Shown here piece after piece: positions 17,555 through 26,377 of a DNA stretch of 61,042 nt. The notes under the pieces are model-generated. The model saw nothing but the letters and a program-made list of their open reading frames with translations. It made no database searches and was not told the origin of the DNA. Each line of letters begins with the position of its first letter. Positions within the stretch are counted from its first letter, which is position 1. The stretch spans positions 1 to 61,042 of the forward strand of contig JAJRVT010000039.1 in assembly GCA_024277175.1 (NCBI GenBank), given 5' to 3'. This DNA comes from Chloroflexota bacterium. Lineage in GTDB: Bacteria > Chloroflexota > Anaerolineae > Caldilineales > Caldilineaceae. A program made the position numbers and the translations under genes.

Positions 17555-17986
17555 TCAGCACCCGCCGTTGTTACAGAGATCGCCAGGGTCGCCGCCGCCA
17601 TCCAGGACATTGGTGGTGCTGTCCACCTGTAAGGCGTCGTCGCCAGCGTCGCCGTGGAGCTCGTTATAGAGACCGCCGACGACCAGGATGTCATTGCCAT
17701 CGCCACCGTAAACGGTGTTGAAGTGGCCAAAGATGCAGACCTTGTCGTCGCCGTCATCGGCATAGACGTAGTTCCAACCGCCTTCGATATAGATCACATC
17801 GGCGTCATCCGTGCCGGAAATGGTGAAGTCGTAGCCGATGTAGACGATGGTCGCCGCTTCGCCCTGGCAGTAGCGGGCCGGCTCCGAGGTTGTGTCTGTC
17901 GTCTGTGCGGCAGCGCGCCCGAAGAATCCCAATAACAGGGCGAATAAAAGAGCCAGACCGGTTGCAAAGCGGAACGATGTTTTCAT
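17555..17986 (-). CDS. Small secreted protein with RTX-like calcium-binding repeats
   Basis: 143 aa from ATG at 17986, which has GGGAGGTT upstream; a longer frame (to 18085) lacks a ribosome site. A signal peptide (residues 1-28, ending AAAQ) is followed by about five degenerate nine-residue repeats of the GGxGxD type: GTDDAD, ADDGDD, GGDGND, GDAGDD, then VLDGGGDPGD. Such turns bind Ca2+ and form a parallel beta roll. Four Cys are present (CQG, KVC and a terminal CNNGGC), unusual for RTX proteins, which are generally Cys-free. There is no enzymatic domain and no type I secretion gene nearby. Export is probably by Sec; function unknown, perhaps envelope or matrix. Confidence 0.65.
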   Translation of the reverse strand: MKTSFRFATGLALLFALLLGFFGRAAAQTTDTTSEPARYCQGEAATIVYIGYDFTISGTDDADVIYIEGGWNYVYADDGDDKVCIFGHFNTVYGGDGNDILVVGGLYNELHGDAGDDALQVDSTTNVLDGGGDPGDLCNNGGC

Positions 17987-18158
17987 TCTGAACCTCCCTG
18001 CAGGCGCTGACGGCCGGGTGGATGGTGCATAACATTGCATTGGTGTGTTGACATTGAGTGTATGATACCAGATTTTTGATGACATAACTAAGCGGAAAGC
18101 GTCCGCACTCCTTACGATCTCCTTATTATACTACGTCGAGTTGGCGTCGATATATGGT

Positions 18159-18480
18159 TTAGCGGCTCTTTGTCACCTGTTCCACTCTGACCAACCACTG
18201 TTGGAGGGGCGCCATGTTACGGCAGCGCTCATAAACGTCATAGACGATGCCGGGCGAAACGCTGCTCTTCAGCCGTTCGCCCACTGCGGCCGTGAACGCC
18301 GGCGCGTAGGCGACGATGGTGCGTTTGTAGCGCTCCTTGTTGGCGTCGAACCAGGGTTTGTTGTTATTTCGGGCAAATTCGCATAGAAATTCAAGCGCCT
18401 CTGGCGGGAATCTGTCGAATTGGGTGGGCGCGATTCGTTTCCTTTCCAGCCGCAGTAGAACCTCTCTTCGCCGGATGAAG
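18159..18480 (-). pseudogene. Remnant of a DUF2461 family gene
   Basis: The frame contains the characteristic start of DUF2461 proteins (FPPEALEFLCEFARNNN, then KPWFDANKERYKRTIVAYAP, then AVGERLKSSVSPGI). It diverges at VYDVYERCRNMAPLQQW and stops after about 100 aligned residues, where the family needs about 200. The frame is open further upstream (to 18659), but that part is low-complexity and unlike the family. It sits in the most AT-rich stretch of the window. I read it as a 3'-truncated, non-functional copy. The upstream boundary is approximate. Confidence 0.6.
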
Positions 18481-18659
18481 ACAGTGACAAAAAGTCTGCG
18501 AATTATACCACAGAGGCCTGATCTATCTGGTTTGGGGGAGGGAATGTATGCATATTGCAGATTTTTTAAATTTTTGACATATACTTTGCAAAATACAATG
18601 ATGTTTGAATTTCCGGACCGAGTGAAGTACAATGATTGCGTATCACTGGCCGATAGCAA

Positions 18660-19085
18660 GGTGATATTGGGTGAAATCCAGGGGATGAATGTGATCTTTC
18701 GTATAGCAAGGGCTTTCCTTTTCCGTAACTATCGATGAAATAGGCTGATTTTCGGGTGTTGGATTTGGCGTTTGGCGCAATTCAACCGTAACTTCACGCT
18801 TTTTGATATCGTCATCATCTTATGAGCGTCATCATTAGGCAGATGGATTCTTCGACGTCGCGTTCGTATAGGCGGCGATGACTATCCGCAATCTGCCCGG
18901 AAGGGCCTGAAAGCGCTTCTTTGTTGGTCAATTTTCGTTCCCGCTTACGTATCTGCTCAATGACTTGGGAGAGGAGACCGAATTTTTCGAATGTAGGTGA
19001 TCCCCGAAGCGTCAACACAAAAAATTCGATTTCTTTCACCCGAAACGTTACGCAGGCACTCTTTCACTCTGAGGAGGAGTTCACC
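18660..19085. other. AT-rich gene-free stretch
   Basis: About 430 bases with lower GC than the surroundings. A TTGACA lies at 18574-18579, inside the upstream part of the DUF2461 frame, but no convincing -10 box and gene follow. No RNA gene is recognised. The right end carries the leader of the LysM gene, including GAGGAGGAG just before its ATG. Confidence 0.4.
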
Positions 19086-19727
19086 ATGTCTTACTTCATT
19101 ACTAACCGCAGGGCTGTTCGTCACACGGCCCTTGTTGCGGCGTTGCTCTTCGCAATGCTGGTCAGCCTAGCGCCTGTAGCGGCTTATGCTGCGCCCGCGG
19201 GGTCAGCCGGGGCCGCGACGTCGTCGTCCTATAGCGGCGGCTATCATCTGGTGCGTCCTGGTGACACGCTAGGCGCGATCGCACGCTATTACGGCGCCAC
19301 CATCGCCGCCATCAAGGCCGCCAATGGCCTGACGGGCAACACCATCTATGTGGGCCAGCGGCTGCGCATCCCCCCGCCGGTCAGCGCCCGTCAGACCGGC
19401 TGTAGCGGCATGTACAGGGTCATGGCCGGCGACACGCTTTCTTCGATTGCCGCCCGTTTTGGCGTCAACACCTATGCCCTGGCCCAGACCAATGGGATCA
19501 GCAACGCCAGTCGGATCTATGTGGGGCAGCGCATTTGCATCCCCAATATTTATTCGCCGGCCACCGGCTCTTCGTCCATGTCCGGGAACTACTACACGGT
19601 GAAGGCGGGTGACACCCTGAGTGAGATCGCAAAAGCGAACATGACCACCGTGCGTAGGTTGATGGCGCTGAACAACATCAGCAACCCGAGCTATATTTAT
19701 GTAGGCCAGAAGCTCCGTCTGCGTTGA
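19086..19727 (+). CDS. Secreted protein with three LysM domains
   Basis: 213 aa from ATG 19086, chosen because of GAGGAGGAG upstream and the immediate signal peptide (about residues 13-36, ending AYAAPAG). Three LysM repeats of about 44 residues follow: [35 protein letters not shown] and [17 protein letters not shown], each ending in YVGQ(R/K)(L/I). LysM binds N-acetylglucosamine in peptidoglycan or chitin-like glycans. No catalytic domain is attached. Its neighbour is a GH20 hexosaminidase, which acts on the same sugar, but a strong terminator separates them. Confidence 0.9.
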   Translation: MSYFITNRRAVRHTALVAALLFAMLVSLAPVAAYAAPAGSAGAATSSSYSGGYHLVRPGDTLGAIARYYGATIAAIKAANGLTGNTIYVGQRLRIPPPVSARQTGCSGMYRVMAGDTLSSIAARFGVNTYALAQTNGISNASRIYVGQRICIPNIYSPATGSSSMSGNYYTVKAGDTLSEIAKANMTTVRRLMALNNISNPSYIYVGQKLRLR

Positions 19728-19754
19728 TCGGGAAATCCTTGAATCTCTATGACA

Positions 19755-19786
19755 AACGCCTGTCGCATACGCGACGGGCGTTTTCT
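19755..19786 (+). terminator. Terminator after the LysM gene
   Basis: AACGCCTGTCGC pairs with GCGACGGGCGTT across a four-base ATAC loop (19755-19766 with 19771-19782), followed by TTTTCTG. Confidence 0.9.
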
Positions 19787-19854
19787 GTAATCCGGGGAGT
19801 GCGGTAAAATTCGGGAGCGTGTTTCCTTCACCAACCAGATCAGGAGCTTATCTC

Positions 19855-21747
19855 ATGTCCGACACACTGTCACTCCTTCCCGCACCCCGCCAGTTGACGC
19901 TGACCGACGGCGAGTTCGTCATTCCTCAGGAGGCGCTGATTGTCATCGATGGGCCGGATCCCCAGACGCTCGTCTTCAGCGCACAGCAGTTGCGCGAGGC
20001 CTTGAGCGCCTGCACCGGCGCGGACTGGGCCATCGTGGCCGGGACCGCTGTCCCGGTGGATCAGGTCGGTGCGTTGCTCAGCCTGGCGCCGGGGAGCGTG
20101 CGCCACCCACAAGGCTATAAGTTGACTATCAGCAGCGAACGCATCAGCATCATCGCTCAGGATCCGGCCGGCCTTTTCTATGGCGTGCAGACCCTGCGCC
20201 AGATCCTCGCCCACTCTTCCGCCTCCCAAACGGACGTGACCGCACCCACCCTGCGCATTGACGATTGGCCCGACTTCCCCAATCGGGGGGTGATGCTGGA
20301 CATCAGCCGCGATAAGGTTCCCACCATGGAGACCCTTTACGCGCTGGTCGATCAGCTGGCCCAGATCAAGATCAATCAGTTTCAGCTTTATACGGAACAT
20401 ACCTTCGCCTATCGCAGGCATCCGCTGGTTTGGGCCGACGCCTCCCCCGTGACAGGCGAGGAGATCCTGGCCCTGGACGCCTATTGTCGTGAGCGTTTCG
20501 TCGAGTTGGTTCCCAATCAGAATACGTTCGGCCACCTGCATCGCTGGCTGGAGCATCCCGAATATAGCCACCTGGCCGAGGCCCCGGACGGCGCACAGAC
20601 GCCGTGGGGCTTCTTTCGCGAGGGACCGTTCTCCATTTCGCCGGCCGTGCCGGAGAGCCTGGACCTGGTCCGGGACATGCTGGATGAGCTGTTGCCCCAT
20701 TTCAGTAGCCGTCAGATCAATATCGGCGGCGATGAGACCTATGATCTGGGGCAGGGGCGTAGCAAAGCCTTGGTCGAGGAACGGGGGCGTAGTCAGGTCT
20801 ATCTCGACTTCCTGCGCAAGATCTATCGTGAGGTCGAAGCCCGCGGTCGCACTATGCAGGTCTGGGGCGACATCATCATGGAGAACCCTGAGTTGGCGTC
20901 CCAGTTACCCCGCGATGCAATCGCATTGGAGTGGGGCTATGAGGCCGATCATCCCTTCGCTGAGCACAGCGCGATTTTCGCCGCTTCCGGCGTGCCGTTC
21001 TACGTCTGCCCTGGGACTGCGGACTGGAACACAGTGGGTGGGCGTACGGAGAACGCGATCGGCAATCTGCAGAACGCGGCCCAAAATGGCCTGAAGAACG
21101 GCGCGGTTGGCTATCTGATCACGGAATGGGGGGATAACGGTCACTGGCAGCCGCTCCCCGTGGCCTATCTTGGCTTTTATTATGGCGCGGCCCTGGCCTG
21201 GGACCAGGCGGGTTCCTGGGCGTTAGATATTCCGGACGCGCTCAACCGCCATGCATTTCGCGATATCAACGGCCTCATGGGGCGCGTCGCCTATGAACTG
21301 GGCAACGTCTACACGCTCATGACGGATCGCCCCCACAACTCGACGTCTCTTTTCCATATCTTGCAGAAATCGCCGGATGAGTTGCTAGCGCTGGTCCAGG
21401 AGCGGGAGGATGGGCAATCCCTACGCCGGGAACTGGATGATGTGCTGGCCGCGTTGGAGGAACTGAAGCTCCAGATCGCCCAGAGCAATATGCAGCGCCC
21501 CGATGCCGGCCTGATCCGCCGGGAGTACGAATGGACGACGGACATGTTGATCCATGCCTGCCGACGCATGACGTGGCTGCTGGATCGGGAGCAGGGGCGG
21601 GATGACCCTGCCGCGCGCCAGGCCCTGGCCGGTGAACTGGAAACGCTGTTGACTGAGCACGACGCTATCTGGCATGCCCGCAACCGCCCCGGCGGCTTCC
21701 AGGACAGTCAGGCCAGGCTGGCAAAGCTGTGCGCCGACTACGCCTGA
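19855..21747 (+). CDS. Glycoside hydrolase family 20 beta-N-acetylhexosaminidase-like protein
   Basis: 630 aa from ATG 19855, with AGGAG 9 bases upstream. Residues about 8-130 form the GH20 N-terminal alpha/beta domain (YKLTISSERISIIAQDPAGLFYGVQTLRQIL). The TIM barrel follows, from RGVMLDISRDKVPTMETLYAL. The catalytic Asp-Glu pair is in INIGGDETYDLG; LVPNQNTFGHLHRWL is the other family hallmark. GH20 enzymes release terminal GlcNAc or GalNAc by substrate-assisted catalysis. No signal peptide is visible, so it acts inside the cell or on imported sugars. TAAAAT at 19805 is a possible -10 box. The C-terminal 130 residues form a helical extension. Confidence 0.85.
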   Translation: MSDTLSLLPAPRQLTLTDGEFVIPQEALIVIDGPDPQTLVFSAQQLREALSACTGADWAIVAGTAVPVDQVGALLSLAPGSVRHPQGYKLTISSERISIIAQDPAGLFYGVQTLRQILAHSSASQTDVTAPTLRIDDWPDFPNRGVMLDISRDKVPTMETLYALVDQLAQIKINQFQLYTEHTFAYRRHPLVWADASPVTGEEILALDAYCRERFVELVPNQNTFGHLHRWLEHPEYSHLAEAPDGAQTPWGFFREGPFSISPAVPESLDLVRDMLDELLPHFSSRQINIGGDETYDLGQGRSKALVEERGRSQVYLDFLRKIYREVEARGRTMQVWGDIIMENPELASQLPRDAIALEWGYEADHPFAEHSAIFAASGVPFYVCPGTADWNTVGGRTENAIGNLQNAAQNGLKNGAVGYLITEWGDNGHWQPLPVAYLGFYYGAALAWDQAGSWALDIPDALNRHAFRDINGLMGRVAYELGNVYTLMTDRPHNSTSLFHILQKSPDELLALVQEREDGQSLRRELDDVLAALEELKLQIAQSNMQRPDAGLIRREYEWTTDMLIHACRRMTWLLDREQGRDDPAARQALAGELETLLTEHDAIWHARNRPGGFQDSQARLAKLCADYA

Positions 21748-21771
21748 TCGCAAAGGCGTTGGCGAAGGAAA

Positions 21772-21805
21772 GCCTCTCGGCGGGCGATTAACCCCGCGGG
21801 GAGGC
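21772..21805 (+). terminator. Possible hairpin after the GH20 gene
   Basis: GCCTCTCGGCGGG can pair with CCCCGCGGGGAGGC, but no T run follows. It may slow or stabilise the transcript rather than terminate it. Confidence 0.4.
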
Positions 21806-21896
21806 GTCGGCCATCCGTCACCTGCTTGCACCGTTTCGCCCCAATGATTGAGAAGATATTGGGATGGCCTTGAAATCCATGTTGGAGCGTAGATTC

Positions 21897-24800
21897 ATGA
21901 ACCTCTTTTCTGTGCGTCGGCCATCCTTGACATGGCGACTCGCGCTGATTTTCATCTTGCTGGCGATCACCGCGATCAGCGCTTCCAGGCCCGTGCATGC
22001 CCGTCCTCTTCCCCAGACCGCGACGCCCACGCCTGATGCAGACGCGACCTTTCTCGTCGCCCGTCAACTTTATCTGGACGGTTATTTCGAGGAAGCTCAA
22101 GCCATGTTTGAGACCCTTCTGGAACGCTACCAGGCCTTGGATGACGCGGGCGGCGCCAGATTGAGCAGCTATTACCTTCGTCGTATTCAGGAAGCCGCGG
22201 GGACGGGGGAGGAGGAGCCGCCTGCTGGTCCCACCGCGACGCCCGCGGGAACGCCCACGCCTAGGGAGCGGGTGCGCGACCTGGTCAAAACAGGCGCGCA
22301 GCAACGCCACGATAAGGATTACGCCGCCGCGCTCGCGTCCTACCAACAGGCGCTTGAGATCGCGCGCGATCTGGAGGAAGAGAGCCAACTGGCCAATATT
22401 CTCGATGTCCTGGGTGCGCTCTCCCGCAACCTGGAGGCCTACGCCGACTCCAATGAGTATTACCAGGAGGCGGCTGATCTCTGGTTGGGACTGGACGATC
22501 CGGGCAAGGCGGCGCGTGCGTTTGCTACCATGGGGGACAATAGCCTCCGATTGGATGACGTTTCTCAGGCGTTGATGGATTTCAACGCCGCGCTGGACGC
22601 GGCCGAGACGGTCAACGATCGCCAGCTGATGATCCAGATCTACACTGCACTGGGCGATCTGCACAGCGACGCCGCTGAACCAGAGGAAGCCCTGGCCGCG
22701 TACGGGGATGGCCTGGCCGTGGCGCGTTCCCTGGGCGATGATTACGGGGTCGCGGAGTTACAGGAGACCATGGGGCTGCTTCAGCGGGGGGTGGAAGCGT
22801 ATGAATCCTCCAATGAGTTGCTCCAGGTCGCGGCGGAGGGCTGGACGGAACTGGACGAAACCCAGCGTCTTGCCAAGGTTCTGGCCACCATGGGGGACAA
22901 TTACGCCCGTCTCGGCGAGCAGGAAGAGGCGCTGGCGACATTGGACGCAGCCCTGGATGCCGCGCGCAAGGCCAAAGACCCGGGGTTGGAGATTTCGATC
23001 CTGCGGGTGAAGGGCGATCTGTATCGGGAGGCCAAGGACGTCGAGGCCGCGATCCAGGCCTACCAGGACGCGTTGGACGCGGCCCGGCGCGCGGACAACA
23101 CCCGCCAGATCGCGGACATGGGCGACCGGCTGGCGAAGCTTCTGGCTGTACAGGGCGATTATGACGCCGCCAATGACCTTTACGCCCAGAGTGCGACGTT
23201 GTGGCAAAGTCTGGATCGACCGGCCAAAGTTGTGGGCGATCTGAGTGCGATCGCCAATGGATACGCCCAACTGGGTGACATCGACCAGGCGCTGGATTAC
23301 TACGATCAAGCCCTGGCGCTGGCCCGGGATGGAGACGATGAGACGCTTGTCGGCAGAATTCTACGCGCCCAGGGCGATCTGGTTCAGGAGGACGATCCCG
23401 ACCAGGCGCTGATCTACTATCAGGCTGCCGCGGACGCGGCCCGGAACGCCGAAGATTCCAGGCTTCTGGCTTCTATTCTGGAGAAACAGGGCAAGCTGCT
23501 GTGGGAGGAGGGCCAGCGAGAGACGGCCAATCAGGCGTTGCTGGAGGCCAGCGAGGCGTACAAAGCCTCAGGTCAGATGACCAAGGCGGCCCGGGTTCTG
23601 TCCGTGCTGGCCGCAAATTTGGTCACCATGGAGGAGATGGAGCAGGCGCAGCGTTTCTTCGGACTGGCGGTGGACGCGGCCAGGGCTGGCGGTGACGATC
23701 AGTTGGCGGCCAGGATCCTCAAGGGTCAGGCCGAGCTTTTCAAGGATACGGACAGCAGCGCCGCGCTGGCCGCGTATGAATCCGCGCTGGAGAAGGCTAA
23801 GGCCGCCGGCGATGACGCCCAGGCGGCCACACTGCTGGGCGACATCAGCGCACTTTACCTGGCGCAGGGGCTTTACACCCAATCCACAGAGGCGCTGACC
23901 GAGGCTGCTGAACTCTGGGCGGCCCAGGAGGACTATGCGCGTCAGGCCAAAGTCCTGAGCCAGATCGGCGCTAATTCCGTCCAACTCGATCAGGCGGATG
24001 ATGCCCTGGACTATTACGATCGCGCGTTGGAGGCGGCCCAGGCCCAGGAAGACGCCGCCGTGGTCGACGCCATCATCAGAGCCAAGGCCGATGCATACGC
24101 CTCGCTGGGTGAGTTGACCAAGGCGGCCGCTCTTTACCAGGATGCCATTGCGACGGCGGAGGAGGACGAGAACTGGCCACAGGTTGCAACCTTGTGGGAC
24201 GCTCAGGGGACGATGTATCGACAGGCTAAACAGGTTGCAGCCGCCAACCAGGCCTACGATCAGGCCGTGGACGCCTGGATTGAGGCTGGCGAAGCGGGAA
24301 AGGCCGCCCGTTCCTCTGCGTTGATCGCCGCCAACTTGGCCGCGGCCGGCCAGATAGACGCAGCCTTACGGCAGTATGGCGAGGCCTTGGGGCTGGCCAA
24401 AGATGCCGGCGATGACCGCCAGATCGCGACCATTTATATGGCCGAGGCGGATATTCAGAACCAGTCGGGGCGGACCGACCAGGCTATCGCACTCTACGAG
24501 CAGGCGGTGGCCGCCGGCCAGCGCGCGGACGACGCACGCATCCTGGCCAGCGCCAACGATCGGCTCGGTCGCATTTATCGGAGCGCCGGGGAGTTTGACA
24601 AAGCCATCGAGCGCTATGAAGCGGTCGCATCTCTGTGGTCGCAGTTGGGCGACGGCGAGCGGGCGCTGCGGGCTAAGCGCTTGCTCTGGTCCCTCTATCT
24701 GGCTACGGATCAATATGAAAAGGCCCTGGCGATCGCCGGTGGCGACATTGGCATCCAATCACCCCGGGATGGCGCCACCGTCAGCGGGACAGTGTCTGTG

Positions 24801-25034
24801 GATGGGTTGGCCATGCACCCTAAATTTCTCAAGTATCAGGTCGATCTGCTTATCGATGGTTCAGAAGACAAGGCGACTTTCCTCGGCGTGCGCAAACGAC
24901 CGCGTTGGGGCGAATTGACCACTTTTGATTCCACTAATTATCCAAATGGCGATCACAAGCTGCGGCTGCGGGTAGTGCGTGAAGGGGCCAATTACGACGA
25001 ATACTTCACGGATATCACCATCCGTAATCCATGA
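21897..25034 (+). CDS. Large exported tetratricopeptide-repeat protein with C-terminal Ig-like domain
   Basis: 1045 aa from ATG 21897 (GGAG upstream; ATG 21864 in phase is the alternative). A signal peptide (about residues 12-35) is followed by a Thr/Pro-rich linker (PTATPAGTPTP). About 800 residues of tandem TPR-like helical pairs come next, with recurring AL..Y..AL..AR and AA.LW..L....K motifs, more than twenty units. The last 95 residues start IGIQSPRDGATVSGTVSVDG and look like a bacterial Ig-like beta sandwich, as found at the ends of Chloroflexota envelope proteins. No enzymatic motif. Likely an extracytoplasmic scaffold. The repeats are strongly alike, suggesting recent expansion. Confidence 0.8.
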   Translation: MNLFSVRRPSLTWRLALIFILLAITAISASRPVHARPLPQTATPTPDADATFLVARQLYLDGYFEEAQAMFETLLERYQALDDAGGARLSSYYLRRIQEAAGTGEEEPPAGPTATPAGTPTPRERVRDLVKTGAQQRHDKDYAAALASYQQALEIARDLEEESQLANILDVLGALSRNLEAYADSNEYYQEAADLWLGLDDPGKAARAFATMGDNSLRLDDVSQALMDFNAALDAAETVNDRQLMIQIYTALGDLHSDAAEPEEALAAYGDGLAVARSLGDDYGVAELQETMGLLQRGVEAYESSNELLQVAAEGWTELDETQRLAKVLATMGDNYARLGEQEEALATLDAALDAARKAKDPGLEISILRVKGDLYREAKDVEAAIQAYQDALDAARRADNTRQIADMGDRLAKLLAVQGDYDAANDLYAQSATLWQSLDRPAKVVGDLSAIANGYAQLGDIDQALDYYDQALALARDGDDETLVGRILRAQGDLVQEDDPDQALIYYQAAADAARNAEDSRLLASILEKQGKLLWEEGQRETANQALLEASEAYKASGQMTKAARVLSVLAANLVTMEEMEQAQRFFGLAVDAARAGGDDQLAARILKGQAELFKDTDSSAALAAYESALEKAKAAGDDAQAATLLGDISALYLAQGLYTQSTEALTEAAELWAAQEDYARQAKVLSQIGANSVQLDQADDALDYYDRALEAAQAQEDAAVVDAIIRAKADAYASLGELTKAAALYQDAIATAEEDENWPQVATLWDAQGTMYRQAKQVAAANQAYDQAVDAWIEAGEAGKAARSSALIAANLAAAGQIDAALRQYGEALGLAKDAGDDRQIATIYMAEADIQNQSGRTDQAIALYEQAVAAGQRADDARILASANDRLGRIYRSAGEFDKAIERYEAVASLWSQLGDGERALRAKRLLWSLYLATDQYEKALAIAGGDIGIQSPRDGATVSGTVSVDGLAMHPKFLKYQVDLLIDGSEDKATFLGVRKRPRWGELTTFDSTNYPNGDHKLRLRVVREGANYDEYFTDITIRNP

Positions 25035-25037
25035 ACG

Positions 25038-25101
25038 GAGCATTCAAGGGGCAGGACGATTCCGTCGGCTCGGGTGTTTCCGTCTCCTCCCTTGAATGCT
25101 C
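25038..25101. repeat. 13-bp perfect inverted repeat between the TPR and nth genes
   Basis: GAGCATTCAAGGG (25038-25050) is matched by its exact complement at 25089-25101 across a 38-base loop. It starts a few bases after the TPR stop codon. The right arm covers an in-phase ATG at 25096, which argues for the later nth start at 25138. Confidence 0.75.
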
Positions 25102-25137
25102 TCATTGGAATGGCATTCGAAAGAAAGTGCGGCAATA

Positions 25138-25839
25138 ATGAGCGAACGCACCCATGTTGACCTTCAACGGAAAGCTGAACAGATCTACGCCCGCCTGAAC
25201 CAGGTCTATGACGAGCCTGTCTGGCGCCCCCACCGACCGCCTATGGATCAACTGATTGTCACGATTTTGAGTGCGAACACGAATGATGTCAACAGCGGCC
25301 GCGCCTTCCGCCAATTGATGGAGCGTTTCGATGACGACTGGGATGCGATCCGCACCGCACCGCTGGAGGAGATCAAGATAGCCATTCGGCCGGCCGGCAT
25401 GTACAATCAGAAGGCTCCCCATATCGTCCGCACCCTGGAGATGATCTACGATGAGCAGGGGGGCTATTCATTGGACCATGTGGCGGAGATGCCTGTCGAA
25501 GAAGCGTTGGCCTATCTGACCCGCTTTCCCGGCGTCGGGCATAAGACGGCTAGTATTGTGCTTCTCTTCTGTTTCAACACTGGTTCATTCCCGGTGGACA
25601 CCCACGTGCAGCGCATCAGTCAGCGCCTGGGCGTCGCGCCTCGCAAGAGCAACCCCGAACAAGTGAAGCGCATCTGGGAGTCCCTACTCCCGCCGGAGAC
25701 CTACTACGCGCTGCACATCAACCTGATCCGCCATGGTCGCGAGATCTGTCGCTCCCGCGCTCCGAAGTGCGAGGTCTGTCCGATCAATGGATTGTGTGAC
25801 TATTATGGGCGTAGCGGTGAGTGGGAGGGGAAGGGATGA
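25138..25839 (+). CDS. nth: Endonuclease III (DNA glycosylase/AP lyase)
   Basis: 233 aa. It removes oxidised pyrimidines and cleaves the abasic site during base excision repair. The helix-hairpin-helix is LTRFPGVGHKTASIVL, with the catalytic Lys in GHK; the catalytic Asp is in FPVDTHVQRISQRLG. The C-terminal [4Fe-4S] loop is C-x6-C-x2-C-x5-C (CRSRAPKCEVCPINGLC). ATG 25138 is preferred over ATG 25096, because 25096 lies inside a perfect inverted repeat and the sequence it adds is unlike the family. It is convergent with rpsT; a repeat tract separates them. Confidence 0.9.
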   Translation: MSERTHVDLQRKAEQIYARLNQVYDEPVWRPHRPPMDQLIVTILSANTNDVNSGRAFRQLMERFDDDWDAIRTAPLEEIKIAIRPAGMYNQKAPHIVRTLEMIYDEQGGYSLDHVAEMPVEEALAYLTRFPGVGHKTASIVLLFCFNTGSFPVDTHVQRISQRLGVAPRKSNPEQVKRIWESLLPPETYYALHINLIRHGREICRSRAPKCEVCPINGLCDYYGRSGEWEGKG

Positions 25840-25843
25840 TAGG

Positions 25844-25938
25844 ATGGAAGTATGACAGGATGACAAGATGACTTAAGTAGCGGGAGTCACCTTGTCACCC
25901 TGTCACCTTGTCATCTTGTCACCCTGTCATGCTTCCAT
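25844..25938. repeat. Period-8 TGACAAGA repeat tract, copy 2 (contains the rpsT stop)
   Basis: Left arm 25844-25872 and right arm 25910-25938 are near-perfect complements over 29 bases (two mismatches). The right arm includes the last codons and stop of rpsT, so the left arm is an inverted copy of the rpsT 3' end plus octamers. Extra octamers (CCTTGTCA, CCCTGTCA) lie between. It sits between convergent genes and could terminate both. Confidence 0.9.
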
Positions 25939-26193
25939 CTTGTTGAGCGCGAGCATGATGCGGCTTTTGCGGCGGGCCGCATTGTTGGCGTGAATAGCGC
26001 CCTTGCTGGCGGCCTTGTCCAGGGCGCGGACGGCGACGTGGACGGCCTTTTCAGCCGCGGCGCGATCGCCATCATCGATGGCGGCGCGGGCGTTCTTGAT
26101 GGCCGTACGCGCGCTGCTGCGCAAGACGCGGTTGCGTTCGTAGCGCTTCACATTCTGTCGGGCTCGTTTTTCAGCGGATTTGATGTTTGCCAT
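25927..26193 (-). CDS. rpsT: 30S ribosomal protein S20
   Basis: 88 aa, the normal length. MANIKSAEKRARQNVKRYER is the canonical N-terminus; the helical body RSSARTAIKNARAAIDDGD and the C-terminal KGAIHANNAARRKSR bind 16S rRNA. It is a single-gene transcript with its own promoter at 26326-26354 and a leader of about 125 bases. The stop codon TGA is part of the octamer repeat. Confidence 0.96.
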   Translation of the reverse strand: MANIKSAEKRARQNVKRYERNRVLRSSARTAIKNARAAIDDGDRAAAEKAVHVAVRALDKAASKGAIHANNAARRKSRIMLALNKMEA

Positions 26194-26325
26194 TATTTCC
26201 GTCTTTCCTCGTTTGCACTGATTTCATGGCCGCTCTGGCAGGCCAGCATCCCATGCGTGATATGCGTTGTCAGTGCGAAAATCCCGGCGCAGTTGAGAGG
26301 ACAGGCCGCGATTCCACAAGCCGGT

Positions 26326-26354
26326 AGTATAGTGGATGTAGGCGGCTTTGTCGA
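26326..26354 (-). promoter_or_regulatory. Promoter of rpsT
   Basis: On the minus strand TCGACA (26349-26354), a 17-base spacer and TATACT (26326-26331). The predicted start near 26319 leaves a leader of about 125 bases before the S20 ATG, where S20 autoregulation could act as in other bacteria. Confidence 0.6.
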
Positions 26355-26377
26355 ATTTTCAGGGTGGGGAATGGCGT

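Noticed and set aside
18574-18600. Plus-strand promoter beginning TTGACA at 18574
   Set aside because: The best -10 at 17 bases is poor and no gene follows for 500 bases.
18815-19039. 74-aa minus-strand frame
   Set aside because: No family match, no ribosome site, and it overlaps the leader of the LysM gene.
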